Source: Cyathus striatus (taxonomy: Eukaryota; Basidiomycota; Agaricomycetes; Agaricales; Nidulariaceae). From it: a stretch of 64,000 bases of DNA. Positions 11,459 to 23,940 of this stretch are shown here, in pieces (position 1 is the stretch's first letter; each line of letters opens with the position of its first letter). Under the pieces are notes generated by a model. The model ran no database searches. It was given only the letters and a program-made list of their open reading frames with translations, and was not told the origin of the DNA. The stretch is taken from the NCBI GenBank assembly GCA_025738555.1, contig JAOVFP010000006.1, positions 3,844,001 to 3,908,000 of the forward strand, given 5' to 3'. The translations under genes and the position numbers were made by a program.

Positions 11459-11462
11459 AGAA

Positions 11463-11895
11463 ATGGAAACATGTTCATTCATGACATGCATGCATAGTGT
11501 GACAAATGTGATGCATGGGAAATATGTGAAGTGCTGGAAATGCAGTGATGTACATGACAATTGTGACATATGTGACATGCATGAAAAATGTGACATATAT
11601 GTGCACAGGAATTATGTGTGTAGCATGGGAAACATGAGATGCATGGGAAATGTGATGAGCATGGGAGATATGTGACATATGTGACGTGTGTGAAAAGCGT
11701 TACTGTGACAAACATGATGCACAAGAGATGTGTGACACACATGACATGCAGGAAAAGTGTAGTGATGTGTCATGAGTGTGAAATGTGTGATGAAGGTAAC
11801 ACACAGGAGATATGTGACAGTGGTGACACCGTGTGAAAGCTGTGACAAATGTAATGCATGGGAAAATTGTGACAGATGTGACACACTTGAAAGCG
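11463..11895. repeat. Degenerate TGTGACATGCATGG repeats
   Basis: A loose tandem array of units such as GTGACATATGTGACATGCATG and GCATGGGAAATATGTG, 20-40 bp and poorly ordered. No coding sequence is supported; the ORFs on both strands only reflect the repeat. Confidence 0.7.
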
Positions 11896-11899
11896 TACA

Positions 11900-12355
11900 T
11901 AATACTATTAGAATAATAGTAGGAAGCATAAAGTAATGAGCACTTATGAGTACACATAATGTTAATACAATAGCAATAGGAATTATAAATTAATGAGTAC
12001 TTATGAGTACACATACTAGTATTACAGTAACAGTAGGAATCATAGAGTAATGAGAACTTATGAGTACATATACTAGTATTACAATAACAATAGGAATCAT
12101 AAAGTAATGAGAACTTATGAGTACACACACTAGTATTACAATAACAATAGGAAATATAAAGTAATGAGTACTTATGAGTACACACTAGTATTACAATAAC
12201 AATAGGAATCATACAGTAATGAGTACTTATGAGTACACACTAGTATTACAATAACAATAGGAATTATAAAGTAATGAGTACTTATGAGGACACATACTAG
12301 TATTACAATAACAATAGAAATCATAAAGTAATGAATTTTTATGAGTAACCTGTAT
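11900..12355. repeat. 57-bp minisatellite
   Basis: About seven copies of a 57-bp unit (TAATGAGTACTTATGAGTAC, then ACACACTAGTATTACAATAA, then a CAATAGGAATCATAAAG tail), with a degenerate partial unit on each side. Two units are shorter by 2 bp. Confidence 0.9.
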
Positions 12356-12412
12356 ACTACATATAATATATGCCTCACTCATAACTCATAATCCTTAGAC
12401 ATATGGTAATGA

Positions 12413-13518
12413 GAGCTCTTTACGCTCCCCCCCCCCTTTCATGTGAACTTTTTGCATTAGTTTTGCTGAATTTCAGTGAGAACACTGCTAATAATTACAT
12501 GTGAATTTTGCATGAATTTCATGTGAAGATGAAGTGAAAATTCACATGAATTTTTCACCTGACATTCATGTTACTCAGTGAAGTTCATGTGAAATTCATG
12601 TGATACTCATGTGAAGCTTATACAAGAGTAGAGTGTAATACTGCATGTTGAGTGTGACACCGAGGGCTGAGTGTGACACTGAGGGCTAAGTGTGACACCG
12701 AGAGCTAAGTGTGACACTGAGGGCTAAGTGTGACACCCAGGGCTAAGTGTGACACTGAGGGCTAAGTGTGACACCCAGGGCTGAGTGTGACACTGAGAGC
12801 TGAGTGTGACACCTAGGGCTGAGTGCAGTCATCAAACTTGTCACACATGTGTGAAAGTGTGACATATTGGAAAATGTTGGAAAAAGCGTGACATGTGTGA
12901 CATGCGTGGGAAAAAATGTGACATATTGGAAAAGTGTCACATACCATAATCATCACATTTGCCACATTTTTCCCACGCTTGTCACGCATGTCACACATTT
13001 TCCCACGTTTGTCACACATGTCACGATTTTTTCCCCAACATTTTCCAACATGTCACATTTTTTCCCACACATGTCACGCTTTTTCCAACATTTTCCAATA
13101 TGTCACACTTTCACACATTTGTGACAAGTTTGATAACTGCACTCAGCCCTAGATGTCACACTTAGCTCTAGGTGTCACACTCAGCTCTAGGTGTCACTCT
13201 CAGCCCTTGGTGTCACACTTAGCCCTCAGTGTCCACACTCAGCTCTGGGTGTCACACTTAGCCCTGGGTGTCATACTCAGTAGTGTAATGACCTCCAATT
13301 TTTAATGTGAATTTCACTGTATTTTCACCTAAATTTCACCTAAAATACATGAAAGTTCATGAACCTATGCTTTTTGGAAAATATTTAAAATCACATGAAG
13401 TTCATGTAATTTCATGTGAATTTCATGTGAATTTATATTAAATAGGTGATTTTCATGTGATTTTCATGTGAATTTCATGTGAATTCATGGTGAAAGGGGG
13501 GGGGAGTGTAAAGTACTG
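12413..13518. mobile_element. hAT-like non-autonomous satellite-bearing element, variant 4
   Basis: Begins GAGCTCTTTACGCTCCCC and ends GGGGAGTGTAAAGTACTG, flanked by the perfect 8-bp repeat GGTAATGA (12405-12412 and 13519-13526). The reverse complement of the right end, CAGTACTTTACACTCCCCC, matches the CAG end of the copies at 2083, 22012 and 57668, and the left end matches their GAGCTC end. The interior is different: subterminal zones of TTTCATGTGAA repeats and a central inverted array of GTGTGACACCGAGGGCTGA and CACATGTCACGCTTTTTCC units. It has no transposase. Confidence 0.85.
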
Positions 13519-13639
13519 GGTAATGAAGGAGAGACCGTGTTTGAACCATAGAAGATGAATAGACAAACATACCACTCCCCAGTACTCCTCAACACCATGT
13601 ACGATGACAGCGACTCACTCTTGACATTACCACGAAATG

Positions 13640-13960
13640 CACAATGTTGGAGATGACAATTAGTTACCCTCCCAAAGTAACTGCACAGTGGACTAGGCTG
13701 CAATTGCTTGTCATACTTTTCGAACATGTCACACTTTTCCCACGCTTGTCACACATGTCACGCTTTTCCAACATTTTTCAACATGTCACACTTTCACACA
13801 CACATGTAACAATAGAGTCTATGTACAGCTTAGGCACTACACTTTTTCTAATATTTTTCAATATGTCACACTTTTCCAACATTTTCCAATATATCACGCT
13901 TTTTCCAACATGTCACACTTTCACACATGTGTGACAAGTATGATGACTGTGGGAAACACG
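13640..13960. repeat. CATGTCACGCTTTTCCAACA repeats outside variant 4
   Basis: Repeats the central motif of the neighbouring element (TTTTCCAACATTTTCCAATATGTCAC). It is probably the remains of another copy; no ends were found. Confidence 0.6.
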
Positions 13961-13984
13961 TTACAACTATGACAATAGAGTCTA

Positions 13985-14425
13985 GGTACAGCTTATACAC
14001 TTGAGTTCAGTGGAGACCAGGTAGAGTCCAGGTAGAGTCCAGGTAGAGTCCTTACTCTACCTAGACTCTACATGGACCACCTGGACTCTACCTGGACTCT
14101 ACCTGGACTCTACCTAGACTCTACCTAGACTCTACATGGACTACCTGGACTCTACTGAACTCAAGTGCTTGAGTTTAAGCAACTGAACTCCACCTGGACT
14201 CTACCTGGACTCTACATGAACTCTACCTGAACTCTACTGAGCTGAAGTGCTTGAGTCCACTGGACTCTGGGTGCAGTCCAGCTTCTGCCTGGAGTCCACT
14301 TGAAGTCCATGTAGAGTCTATAATTTTCTCTATGTAAAGTCCAGGTGAAGTCCAAGTGGAGTCCAGGTAGAGTCCAGGTAGAGTCCAGGTGGAATCTATA
14401 TGGAGTCTACATGATTTCATGGAGG
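13985..14425. repeat. CTCTACCTGGA palindromic minisatellite
   Basis: A 10-12-bp unit (AGGTAGAGTCC) in blocks that switch orientation several times (13998-14055, 14056-14160, 14185-14240, 14300-14400), so the strand could form long hairpins. Confidence 0.8.
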
Positions 14426-17089
14426 AGTGTAATGACCTCAAAATTTATGTTAACTGGAATTCTTGTAAGCCCATAATTTTAACCTTTTTATTATGAATTT
14501 AACCTTGCCAAAACAGTATCAATGCCATTCATGTACACAGTCCATATTCATTTATAACAAAATAGTCCAAAGAACAAGAGTATTCTACAATCCAAAGGCT
14601 ACCAATGGAATTGATCACTAGAGAAAGGTTGGAATGAATGGAAGTTCAGGAAGATTTACATGTAATCACACAGCACTATGGTATGTACTATATTACATTA
14701 ATAACATTTATCACCTCCTATTTACTTAACTGAACTAACATGTTTCCCACTTGCTATCATTCTCTCCAAAGAACTTGAGTCTGTAGTATGTTGGTATATC
14801 TAGATTTACCAAATGCAGTAATACCACTGGCCACACAGGGTTATGCAAGGGTTACAGCCACACCATCTCACAACCAGTTCAACTATACTTTACATGATAA
14901 ATTGCTTGCTGAGTATGCAATAGGCACATTAGTCTACAAAATTGATGTTGTTGATCAAAAATGCGAAAATAAGGGAAAGACTGATAAGACTAACTTTTAG
15001 ATTATGTTATTTTACATAGTATTAACACCACCAACAATGAACATAAAGTTTTTAGTTAGATTTATATTTAGTTTGAGGGTGCAAGATTTTCAAGTAGAGT
15101 AAAATGAACAATGTATTTTAATAGTAGATGGTGTGATTGCTTTTAGATACTTTCAGAACAGGCTTTCAGATTTCAGATATATACTCAGAATTCCAATATC
15201 AATTCAAAACATACTCTACAGTGAGAATGGAAGTACAGCCAGTGCAGTGCTTATCTAACTACTTATATACTTCATTACATGGCAACAATCTCATGTGTGA
15301 TGGGATAGGTAAGGTAAATAGTACATCATAATGTTCTAGTGTAATCCTAATGGTTAAAGAGGTATAGTTGACCCTCCATATGAGAATCCATGAGGATGTG
15401 CTCTGTTTCTGAGATGCATCATGACACAGCACTAGTATCAACCAATTTGATTACAGTTTTCCCTGAAAAAATGATTGCTAGCAATCACAAAAACAGGGCA
15501 AAAAATGAGTGTCATCTTTATAAGGTGTATTGAGTGGAATGTAATGTAATGGTGCCAATGATTGCCTTATAATATTCTCAAATGATCACTTTTGAGTGCT
15601 TCCATATTATACTAATATAATAGCCTAGTAATCACAAGTAATAGACAAATGAGTGCCAATGATTGCCTCATAATATTTCGAAAATGATCACTTTTGAGTG
15701 CCCCCATATTCAACTAATACAATAGCCTGGTAATCAAGTATAATAATAAAATGAGTGCCAATGATCACCACTTAATATTCTTCAAATGATCACTTTTGAA
15801 TGCCCCCATATTCAATAATATTATAGCCCAGTAATCAAGTATAATAACTAATGAGTGCCAATGATCACCATTACATTACATTCCACTCAATACACCTTAT
15901 AAAAATGAGACTCATTTTTTGCTCTGTTTTTGTGATTGCTAGCAATCATTTTTTTAGGGCAAACCGTGATCAAATTGGCTGACACCACTCAACACAGTGC
16001 ATGGCTATTATTAGAAACACATCAGGACATGTGCTATTACATGTGCTATTCTTGGCCAAGTACTCAGATATAATGAATACTAGTGTTTCTGGTACTGGCA
16101 TGTCTGATGGCACTACCCAATGTGCTGCAGGTAGTGTTTGGCATGTGTTTCAAAGTCCTAGGAGCATGAGGTTTCCTGCATGGTGGCAGTATTACACAGG
16201 AGAGACATATGGACATTCCAGGTTATTTGAGAGACTGCACAATAGCTATGCATTGCAGTATCTGGTGGGACCAGTGGCACAAAGAGCCCTCTAGTCTGAG
16301 GTATTTCCCTGAAGGTATGTGGTTGTCTAGTTTAGTCCTGGGAGCATTATTCTGGGTACAGAGAAGTGCTAATATGATTCCATAGTATTTTCTCTGGGTC
16401 TTTTCTTTATGGTATAGCTATCTAGTACTTGTAATTTGTATAGGAATTGATAACCCAAATATATTGCCATTGCATCAAATCCCTTGGTTCATATCATGCA
16501 GATACTTTGACTGGCAGCACAGGACTCAACCCCAGCTCTTGGACTCTTCCCTTGATAGTGTTATTCAATTAGAATACTCTAGTTGGCAGCTTGGGACTCA
16601 CCCCAACTCTTGGACTCTTGGACTTGATTTGCTAACTGTATTACTAGTACCAGATGTCTATTACTGTAGCATTTTGTTCAATTTGACAGTCACACATCAT
16701 GGAGGCCCTGTGTTGTGTCGAAATCTGGCCCTTGTCACACATTATGATGGCCAAGTGCTGAAAGAGTTCCACATGACAAATAATAGTGTGTAAGGCACCA
16801 AAGGGTTTTCTAATATAAAATAGGCTTAAACCTCATAGAATTCATGTAGCCTGTATTAAATGTTCTTATAATGCTATTTTAGTTTGTTCATATGTGTTTT
16901 TTTCAGTCATTATTAGTTGGGTTTTATTGAGGACTGTTGAAGTTGATCAAATGTCATGGTGAGATCTGTAGGAGTGTTGAATGCTCATGATGGATTTTGC
17001 TGTCATGGTGCTCACCCTGTGTCAAATTGAACAAAATGCTACAGTATATTTCGAAAAATAACCCTTATATTTTATGAGGTCATTACACT
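14426..17089. mobile_element. 2.66-kb segment with perfect 15-bp inverted ends
   Basis: The left end AGTGTAATGACCTCA (14426-14440) is the exact reverse complement of TGAGGTCATTACACT (17075-17089). The contents are AT-rich with no recognised protein. The short open frames at 14788-15000, 16001-16294 and 16464-16793 have no motif I know. It contains a foldback MITE. No target duplication was found, so it may be a non-autonomous element or a chance pairing of related repeat ends. Related GTGTAATGACCTC also occurs at 13278. Confidence 0.45.
15435..15987. mobile_element. Foldback MITE with inverted repeats of about 115 bp
   Basis: The left arm (CCAATTTGATTACAG, then AATGATTGCTAGCAATCACA, then GGTGTATTGAGTGGAATG and AATGTAATGG) returns almost base for base as reverse complement at 15870-15985. 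The middle has three roughly 100-bp tandem blocks with AATGATCACTTTTGAGTGC. Ends of the GTGTCAGCCAATTTGATCAC type suggest a Tc1/mariner-like MITE, but no clear TA duplication is visible. Confidence 0.75.
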
Positions 17090-17406
17090 AACCCACAGTC
17101 TCACGGCATTGGACATTGGACATTGGATGTTGGATGTTGGCAGGACAGTATTGGGATCAATAGTAAGTCTTTTCTTTTTTGGTCTCTATTCAATCTCATG
17201 TATTTTTTTTATTAGCAGCACCTGTAATGTTTGATGGCATGGGCAATATCTTTGGCTTGGGCTTGCTTTGCATGGGCAAATACGGTGCTCCACATGGGCA
17301 ATAGTGGAACTTCCCTCCCCTCTCATCATAGGCATTCACAGAACTCCCCTCCTCTCAGTGAGGGCGAATGCAATGTTATCCCCTCCCTGCTGTATAGAAT
17401 AACAAC
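17090..17406. other. Leader region before the 17.4-kb gene
   Basis: Contains a short CATTGGACATTGGATGTTGG repeat (17110-17140), a possible intron (about 17163-17217) and a Cys/Ala-rich open stretch without motifs. It may include the true 5' exon of the next gene. Confidence 0.3.
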
Positions 17407-19602
17407 ATGCCACCTCTGGTCTCTCGGTTCGCAGATGACAATGTCTGGTCCCCCATTTCACAGTGTAGGATGACAACATATGGCCTCTCTGCTACCTCCA
17501 CCAGGTCCAGGACCAAGGATTCTGGGACTGCTGACACAACTGGGCCTCAAGCTTCTACCTCTAAGTCTAAGATAGGAGGGCCAGCTAAGTCTGGAGGGGG
17601 GGGTAGGGGTGGGAGAAAGGGAAAGGGAAGGAAAAGGATTGTGAGTGACAATGAGGAGGAGGAGGAGGAGGAGGAGGAAAGTGGGACAGGGGAGGAAGTT
17701 GGAGTAGAAAGGGAGGGGGGGGAAGAGGAAAGGGAGGAAGGGGAAGAGAGGGGGGGAGGAGTGGGAGAGCAGGGAGAGGGGGCTAGAAATAAGAAAATTA
17801 AGTGAGTAAAAGTGTATATTATTTTTAGTTGTCTTATGTACTGGCAGGAAAAGCTCTGTTCAAAGACTTAAAGAAGACCAGCAAAATGAAGCTGCTGGAA
17901 AACCAAAGAGATTTACAAAGTATATTTTTTTTCATATTCACATCTTTTCTCATATTGTTCTCATTTTTCAGAGTTGAAAAAATCTTGGAAAATAGCAATA
18001 TTTCTGTTGCACCACCACCTCACTTTCATAAATGCTCAGGAACTGTTACTCCAGCATCTATCCTTCAGGTACCTACTCCTCAAGATCTATTTAGTTCCCT
18101 TTCAAATGACATGGGACACCTGTTTAATGAGCATGAGACATCATTAGTATTTTCCTCACATCCAGGTCAAATTCAAGAAGAGGACATAGATTATAAGATC
18201 ATTGAGACTACTCCCCAGAAGGCTACTGAAAAGCAAGGAAGATCCAGTTCTCCTGAGTCTCCCACTTGGAGTACTAGTAGCCACTCATCAAAAATTAGTC
18301 AAAGGTCTATTTCCCATAGTTCTGCATCAAATGGCCAGTCTGCTTCTAGCCAGTCTGTGTCCAGAACTTCAACTAGGAGTTCTACATCTATGTCTGAGAA
18401 ATCCGTAAGAAACAATGTACTTCAGAATCCTGAGCAATTTCAAAACTTTATAAGGCAATATGAATATTCCACTCTAGATGACACATCTATTGACCTTCAA
18501 GGAGCATCAAAGATTATTGGTGGGCACAGCCATCAGAATGCACTTGGAAATATCTTTAATATTGGAGACAAAGATAAAATGATAGTTGATACCACTGATG
18601 CACCTCCATCAACTGGAGTTATCAAAATTTACAATGATCTTCTTGCTTCTCTCCCAATCTTTACATTCAAAAGAGTAGAGCTCCAGGTTTATCTGTACAA
18701 ACTTCTGAAATATATAGGAACAAAGTATAAGTCCATTCAAGGTATTATTACTTTCTTGATTTCAAATTATCACTCTAAAATATTTACTATTTTCAGTATC
18801 TAACCCATATGTCTTTTTATGGGAAAATAATGGGTGGACTTTAACTGGCCAATATTCTGAGCTTTTAGAAGATAAAGACCAGGAAGTTCAATGGGAACTT
18901 GATGAGGATAACTCTACATTTTGTAAGATTTTACTTGTAAGTTTATAATTAATTTCAAGCATAGAATGTTACTTAATCTTAGATTAGGAGGGTCTTGGAA
19001 CAACACCAGCTGCAAATATTTCTAATGTTCCATCAGTATTTAGTGGGGAGGCTTCTACATCTTCAGCTTCTAAGTTAGGGGAATCTACTAAAGCTCAACA
19101 GAGAATAATTGATTTTTTCAATGTTCCTCTTGCACTACATGATTATGGAGCTGTTAGTATTTGTCTCTAGTATGCTAAGTGGGCATTCATTGGGAATATC
19201 ATCAAAAAGTTCCCTACTATGATTAGTGCTGGAAAATGGCAAAATAAAATGCCTCCTATTAGTGTTATAGCAACCATTTTTACATCAGTTCCAGCCTATT
19301 ATAGATGGAAAGCTCTATTTAGCAAGATTCCTAAATATCCTAAAGTGGAGCTTTGGTTTGAAGGGAACCCCAATATCTCAGATTATGAAGTTTGGAAAGG
19401 AGAACCACAAACTCAGGAGGCATTGAAGATTATTTTAAAGAAGTTTGGTAAAGAGGATAAGAAGCTTGCTAAGGAAAAAGATGAGGATAGTTCTGCAGAT
19501 GATAATTATAAGAGCAAAGATAAGGGAAAGGGAAAGGAAAGAGTGAAAGAGAAGGGGAAAGATGGAAAGGGGAAGAAGAACAGAGGGGACAATAATTTGT
19601 AA
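17407..19602 (+). pseudogene. Unknown spliced gene upstream of the CxC5/CxC6 gene (one stop)
   Basis: Exons readable by eye: 17407-17801, 17848-17919, 17972-18741, from 18797 to the GTAAGT donor near 18936, and from about 18989 to 19602, with GT...AG introns that keep the frame. The N-terminus is Ser/Gly-rich, then basic (GGRKGKGRKR), then an acidic run of Glu; the middle is Ser-rich; the C-terminus is Lys-rich (KDKGKGKERVKEKGKDGKGK). A more ordered block, YAKWAFIGNIIKKFPTMI to PKVELWFEGN, lies before the tail. One TAG (19168-19170) precedes YAKWAF. I do not recognise the family. Its position just before a KDZ-associated gene on the same strand suggests a partner gene of that transposon group. 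The charged tails suggest a nuclear protein. Confidence 0.5.
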
Positions 19603-19977
19603 GAAATTTTCTTAGTGCTTTTTCATGTTTTCAGTTAGACTTTTTCTATATTATGATGCATGCATGCTTTCAACAAGTATGTAAAATTGTACTATATTAA
19701 GTCTTACATTCTTTCAACAAGTTGTAAGACTTGTACAATATTTTTACTTCAATAGTACCTGTTTTTCATTTGTCTCAGTCTTACATTCTTTCAACAAGTA
19801 TGTAAGACTTTTATAATATTTTTACTTCAACAGTTGTGTTTTTTTATTTAGCTATTCATGCTATCAACAAGTATGTCAAGTATGTATTATATGAACTTCA
19901 ACAGTTTTACTTTTGTACTTATAGTTTGAATTCATATTCTGTTTGCTTTGCCTAACCTGCAAGAATAATAAGCTAAC
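19603..19977. repeat. Short spacer with CTTTCAACAAGTATGTAAGAC repeats
   Basis: Three or four imperfect copies of TTACATTCTTTCAACAAGT(AT)GTAAGACTT, about 85-100 bp apart, between two co-oriented genes. They probably span the 3' region of one gene and the 5' region of the next. Confidence 0.6.
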
Positions 19978-22900
19978 TTGAAAAATTTCAGTTTCTGGCA
20001 CTATTTTATTTGGCTTTTTATATTTTATAGATTTATATCATGCATTCCTAAAGCATGGGCATCATCTACAGTGCAGAATCCATTTCCTGAAATAACATTT
20101 GTAGATTTTTCTGAATTTATTACAAGCAACTTCCATGCAGATATTACACTAGCAATGGTACTCAAAGTGTTATTTACTTTAGCAAATAACACAGACCTAT
20201 TGAACCTTCATGGAAAACAAAAATTAGCCTATAGAAAATCTGCAACAAGTTGGATTACAGCCCTTACCAGAGTTCTAAAAAGGGATCTAGGTGGTAAAAT
20301 TAATAATTTGTTTACTGAAGATGAAGTTTCAAGTGCTGAGGATATAACTGATGTGCAGAGAATTAATGCATTGGGCTCAAAACTTGATTCATTTGCAACA
20401 TTTTTAAAACTTGATCCAATTAAAAAAGGACACCCTTTAAACTCTGTAAGAACCACAGAAGTTGAACCTGTTTTTACTGTTTGTCCAAGTTATTACACTT
20501 GCTCTACACCATCTTGTAAAGAAGCTCCACTTCACCAAGAAGTTCATAAGAGAGATGTTTCATGTATAACCCTTATAAAAGGAATGCATGCCCACACTGG
20601 TGCTTATGTGCTTAAAGGAAAATGTGGCATTTGTAACTCATTTTATTATGCTGATCACAAAAGTGTGAAGCATGCAAATGGGACACATATCAGAGGATTG
20701 TCAAACTCAGCAAAATATTTAAAGCTTGGACAGCAAGTCTGGGCAGATAGATCTTACACCAATGCAGTTCTGCATGGAATTTATCATTTTCATGCATCTA
20801 CAGCTGCATTCACAGAATTTTGGAATGAATCCTTTAGAGTCATCATTCAAGTTGTCTTGCAGACAAACTTGGCAGGCATTCATTTCTGAAAGTGTAAGAC
20901 AGGTAGCTACATACAATAATAAATCACTTATAATAACATCAGGTGAACATGAGATTCAAGAATTTACTAGAAAAGCATTTGAAATACTTGGTCAAGAAGG
21001 TATTATTGAATGTGCTAAAGATCATTCATGTAGTGAATGTGCACATGAGTACAAAAGTACTGCAGACAGAATAACTGATGACACTTCTGCTGCAGTAATT
21101 GGAATTGATGAAAATCAATCAGTTCCCATGCTACAGGGGGAAGATGCAGAACAAGCTATGAGAGAGGAAATAGAAGCTAGAGCAAGTGCTCGGCAACACA
21201 TTAGTAGTACCACCAATGATATGGATATTGACAATGAGTCATTAAGTGAATCATCCAGTGATTCATCCAACAAAACAACCAATACTGATCAACCAACTCA
21301 GGCTGAAATAAAGCCAATAGTAAATATGGTTGTTATGGATAGCATAGTTATGGGTCCAAGACATTGTGCATACCAGGATTGTGATGGTAATTTAGAAAAT
21401 GAAAAAACTGGAGTATTTTGCATAATTCATCAAGCTATGCATGGTCATTTATGTTATATAAAATTATGTAACAACACAAGAGAAAATAACTCAAAGACAT
21501 GTGTTAATCATCAGTCATTATGGTGCCATCATTTAGTAAGATTTGGTAGACAAACACTTTTAGGAATAAGAAGAATTATTCACAGAAGTGAAGAGGAACA
21601 GGTGGATTGGCTTTCTTGTATAAATTGGCAGGTAGTACCCCATGATGATACTCCTGCACCACATGAGGAGCAAAACCATTACTTTGCTGCTCCTTGGTTT
21701 TACTGTGTTGAAACCTTATGTGCACCATGTGGAGCAGTTATTGCATGGACAAAGTTTACAAAATCTGAGGGACCTGGAAATATCACGAGATTTTTAGATC
21801 ATGTTTATCCAACTCTTGAATCTCATCCAAGCTATGTCTGTAATTGACAAAGCATGTGTAGTGCTGAAAAATGCTATGCTAAATGGTGCATGGAGGATCT
21901 GGAGTTTAACAACAAGATTTATTGTTGATTCTTATCATTACATTAATCACAGAACAACTGATTATACTTGTCATAAATGGTGCAATCCAGCACCATTAAA
22001 TGGATCTGCACCAGTAATTTATACTCCCCCAAGAGGTCTGTAAGGATCTGTACGGAATTCGCACAGAATCCGAAAATTCTGTACGGATCTGTACAGACCC
22101 GTACAGACCTGTATAGATACCATACAGAATTTATATAGTAGCTATTATTATTATTAGAGGTGATTATTCTATATGGATTCCATACATATTCTGCATGGAT
22201 TCTGTGTGGATTTATGCATTGCTGCCTTGTCACACATGTCAAGTGTAACCTTAGGTGAAAAGTGTCACACTATACAAAATCCATGATACACTCAATATAT
22301 AGTATCATTCTCAATGCATAGTATCATACTTAATGCATAGTGATATACTTAATGTATAGTGTCACACTCAACACTTAGTGTCACGCTTAATGCAGAGTGT
22401 CACACTCATCACTTAGTGTTATGCTTAATGCATAGTGTCACACTCAACACTTAGTGTCATGCTTAATGTATAGTGTTATGTTTAATGTATAGTGTCACAC
22501 TCAATGCTTAGTGTCACACTTAATGCATAGTGTCATGCTTAATGTATAGTGTCACACTCAACACCTAGTATCACACTCAACACCTAGTGTCACGCTTATA
22601 GTGTCACATTTAATGTTTAGTGTCACACTCAACACCTAGTGTCATGCTTAATGCAGAGTGTCACATGCAAGGAAATAAGTATAATAAAATTCTGTAAAGA
22701 TTCTGTACAGAATCTGTACAGAATTTTCAGGTCTGTAATGCGGAATTCCGAGGAATTCTGTGTAATCCATACGGAATTTTCGGAATCTGTGCGGAATCTG
22801 TACAGACCCAAAGAAACCTCTGCCAAAATGAAAAAAATCTGTGCAGATTCCACATGGATTCCGAAAATTCCATACGGATTCCGTGCGGATCTGTACAGAA

Positions 22901-23247
22901 CACATGGCTAAGTGTAAAGAGCTCATCTGCACCCAACTTGGTTGTAGTAGAAAATAATATACATGGAAGACCACATTATAAAAGAGCATTTAATACTCAA
23001 GTAAGTAATAAATTAACATATATATAGAACCTTATCTAAAGTTTTGATACAGGCTTGTGAGCAGCTAAATGCTTGGCTTGGAGGATTTCAAAGCATTCTT
23101 AATAGAATGACTGTTGTAAACTTCAACTGGACCATACATGCACTTATATTCATTCATATCCAAAAAGTTATTAAAAAGCAGCTTGAAAGAAACAATAATA
23201 CTAAAAATGATAAAGATATGGAAGATGAAGATGAAGAAGATGAAGAA

Positions 23248-23279
<32 letters not shown>

Positions 23280-23349
23280 AGCAGCAGATGAATTTGACAG
23301 AGAAGAGGAAGAGGGAATAGCAGATTATGGATTAAATAATGATATGTAG
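19978..23349 (+). pseudogene. KDZ-associated CxC5/CxC6 cysteine-cluster protein, interrupted
   Basis: The first part (about 20070-20830) reads as a CxC5-type cluster: VFTVCPSYYTCSTPSCKEAP, then GKCGICNSFYYADH and LGQQVWADRSYTNAVLHGIY. The second (21355-21590) is CxC6: HCAYQDCDGNLENEKTGVFC, IIHQAMHGHLCYIKLC and CVNHQSLWCHH. These clusters are known as companions of fungal KDZ transposases. One frameshift lies near 20830 and another near 21830. At 22011 the gene is cut by a hAT-like element (22012-22924); removing it restores GSAP|NLVVVENN. A clean intron (23001-23052) follows, then ACEQLNAWLGGF and a Glu-rich acidic tail, stop at 23347-23349. The exact start is unclear. It probably acts with a KDZ transposase in the nucleus (inference). 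Confidence 0.85.
22012..22924. mobile_element. hAT-like non-autonomous satellite-bearing element, copy 2
   Basis: Begins CAGTAATTTATACTCCCCC and ends AGTGTAAAGAGCTC, with the perfect 8-bp duplication ATCTGCAC (22004-22011 and 22925-22932). It has the same subterminal GTACGGA-type units and the same roughly 19-bp array as copy 1, but only about 400 bp of array. It sits inside an exon of the CxC5/CxC6 gene. Confidence 0.92.
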
Positions 23350-23464
23350 GTTGTTTGCTATAGTTTTGATTTTATATGAATAGTGTTTTTGTTGTATTGA
23401 ATTGTTATGTTATAGGGTCACTTCAGAACTTCCCTGTCTCCAAAGATAAATAAACTTGTACATA

Positions 23465-23940
23465 ACATATATGTCATTCTCTGTATATTTGTGATTTACA
23501 TATGTAAAGAGTGAGTACAGTGAGAGTACAGTGAGAATATAGTGAGAGTACAGTGAGAATATAGTGAGAGTACAATGATACATGGTGGTGCATAGTGTTA
23601 GGGCAGTGAGAGTACAGTGAGAGTATGGTGAGAGTATGGTGAGAGTATGGTGAGAGTATGGTGAGAGTACAGTGAGAGTATGGTGAGAGTATGGTGAGAG
23701 TACAGTGAGAGTATGGTGAGAGTACAGTGATACATGGTGATACATGGTGATAGGATACTGAGAGTATAGAGTTGGGTTTAACTGAGAGTCCAGTGAGAGT
23801 CTCATCACAGTCTCGATAATATAGTGAGAGTCCAGTGAGAGTATCACTGTACTATCAAGACTGTGGTGAGACTCCAGTGAGACTCTCAAGAGTCTAGTGA
23901 GACTTCAGTGAGAATCCAATGAGAATGTGGGAGAGTGCAA
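23465..23940. repeat. GTGAGAGTACA minisatellite
   Basis: Tandem 11-12-bp units GTGAGAGTAYRG. The right edge, read in reverse, is CAGTATATTGCACTCTCCC, which resembles the CAG end of the hAT-like family (15 of 19 positions by eye), so the array may be the body of a decayed family member. The left end is not clear; GATTTACA and TATTTACT on the two sides match at 6 of 8. Confidence 0.6.

Noticed and set aside
14426..17089. Giant solo LTR with TGTAATGACC...GGTCATTACA ends
   Set aside because: No target duplication on either side; kept only as a segment with inverted ends.
23138..23320. Lys/Arg-rich 60-aa ORF
   Set aside because: Out-of-frame shadow of the Glu-rich tail of the CxC5/CxC6 gene.
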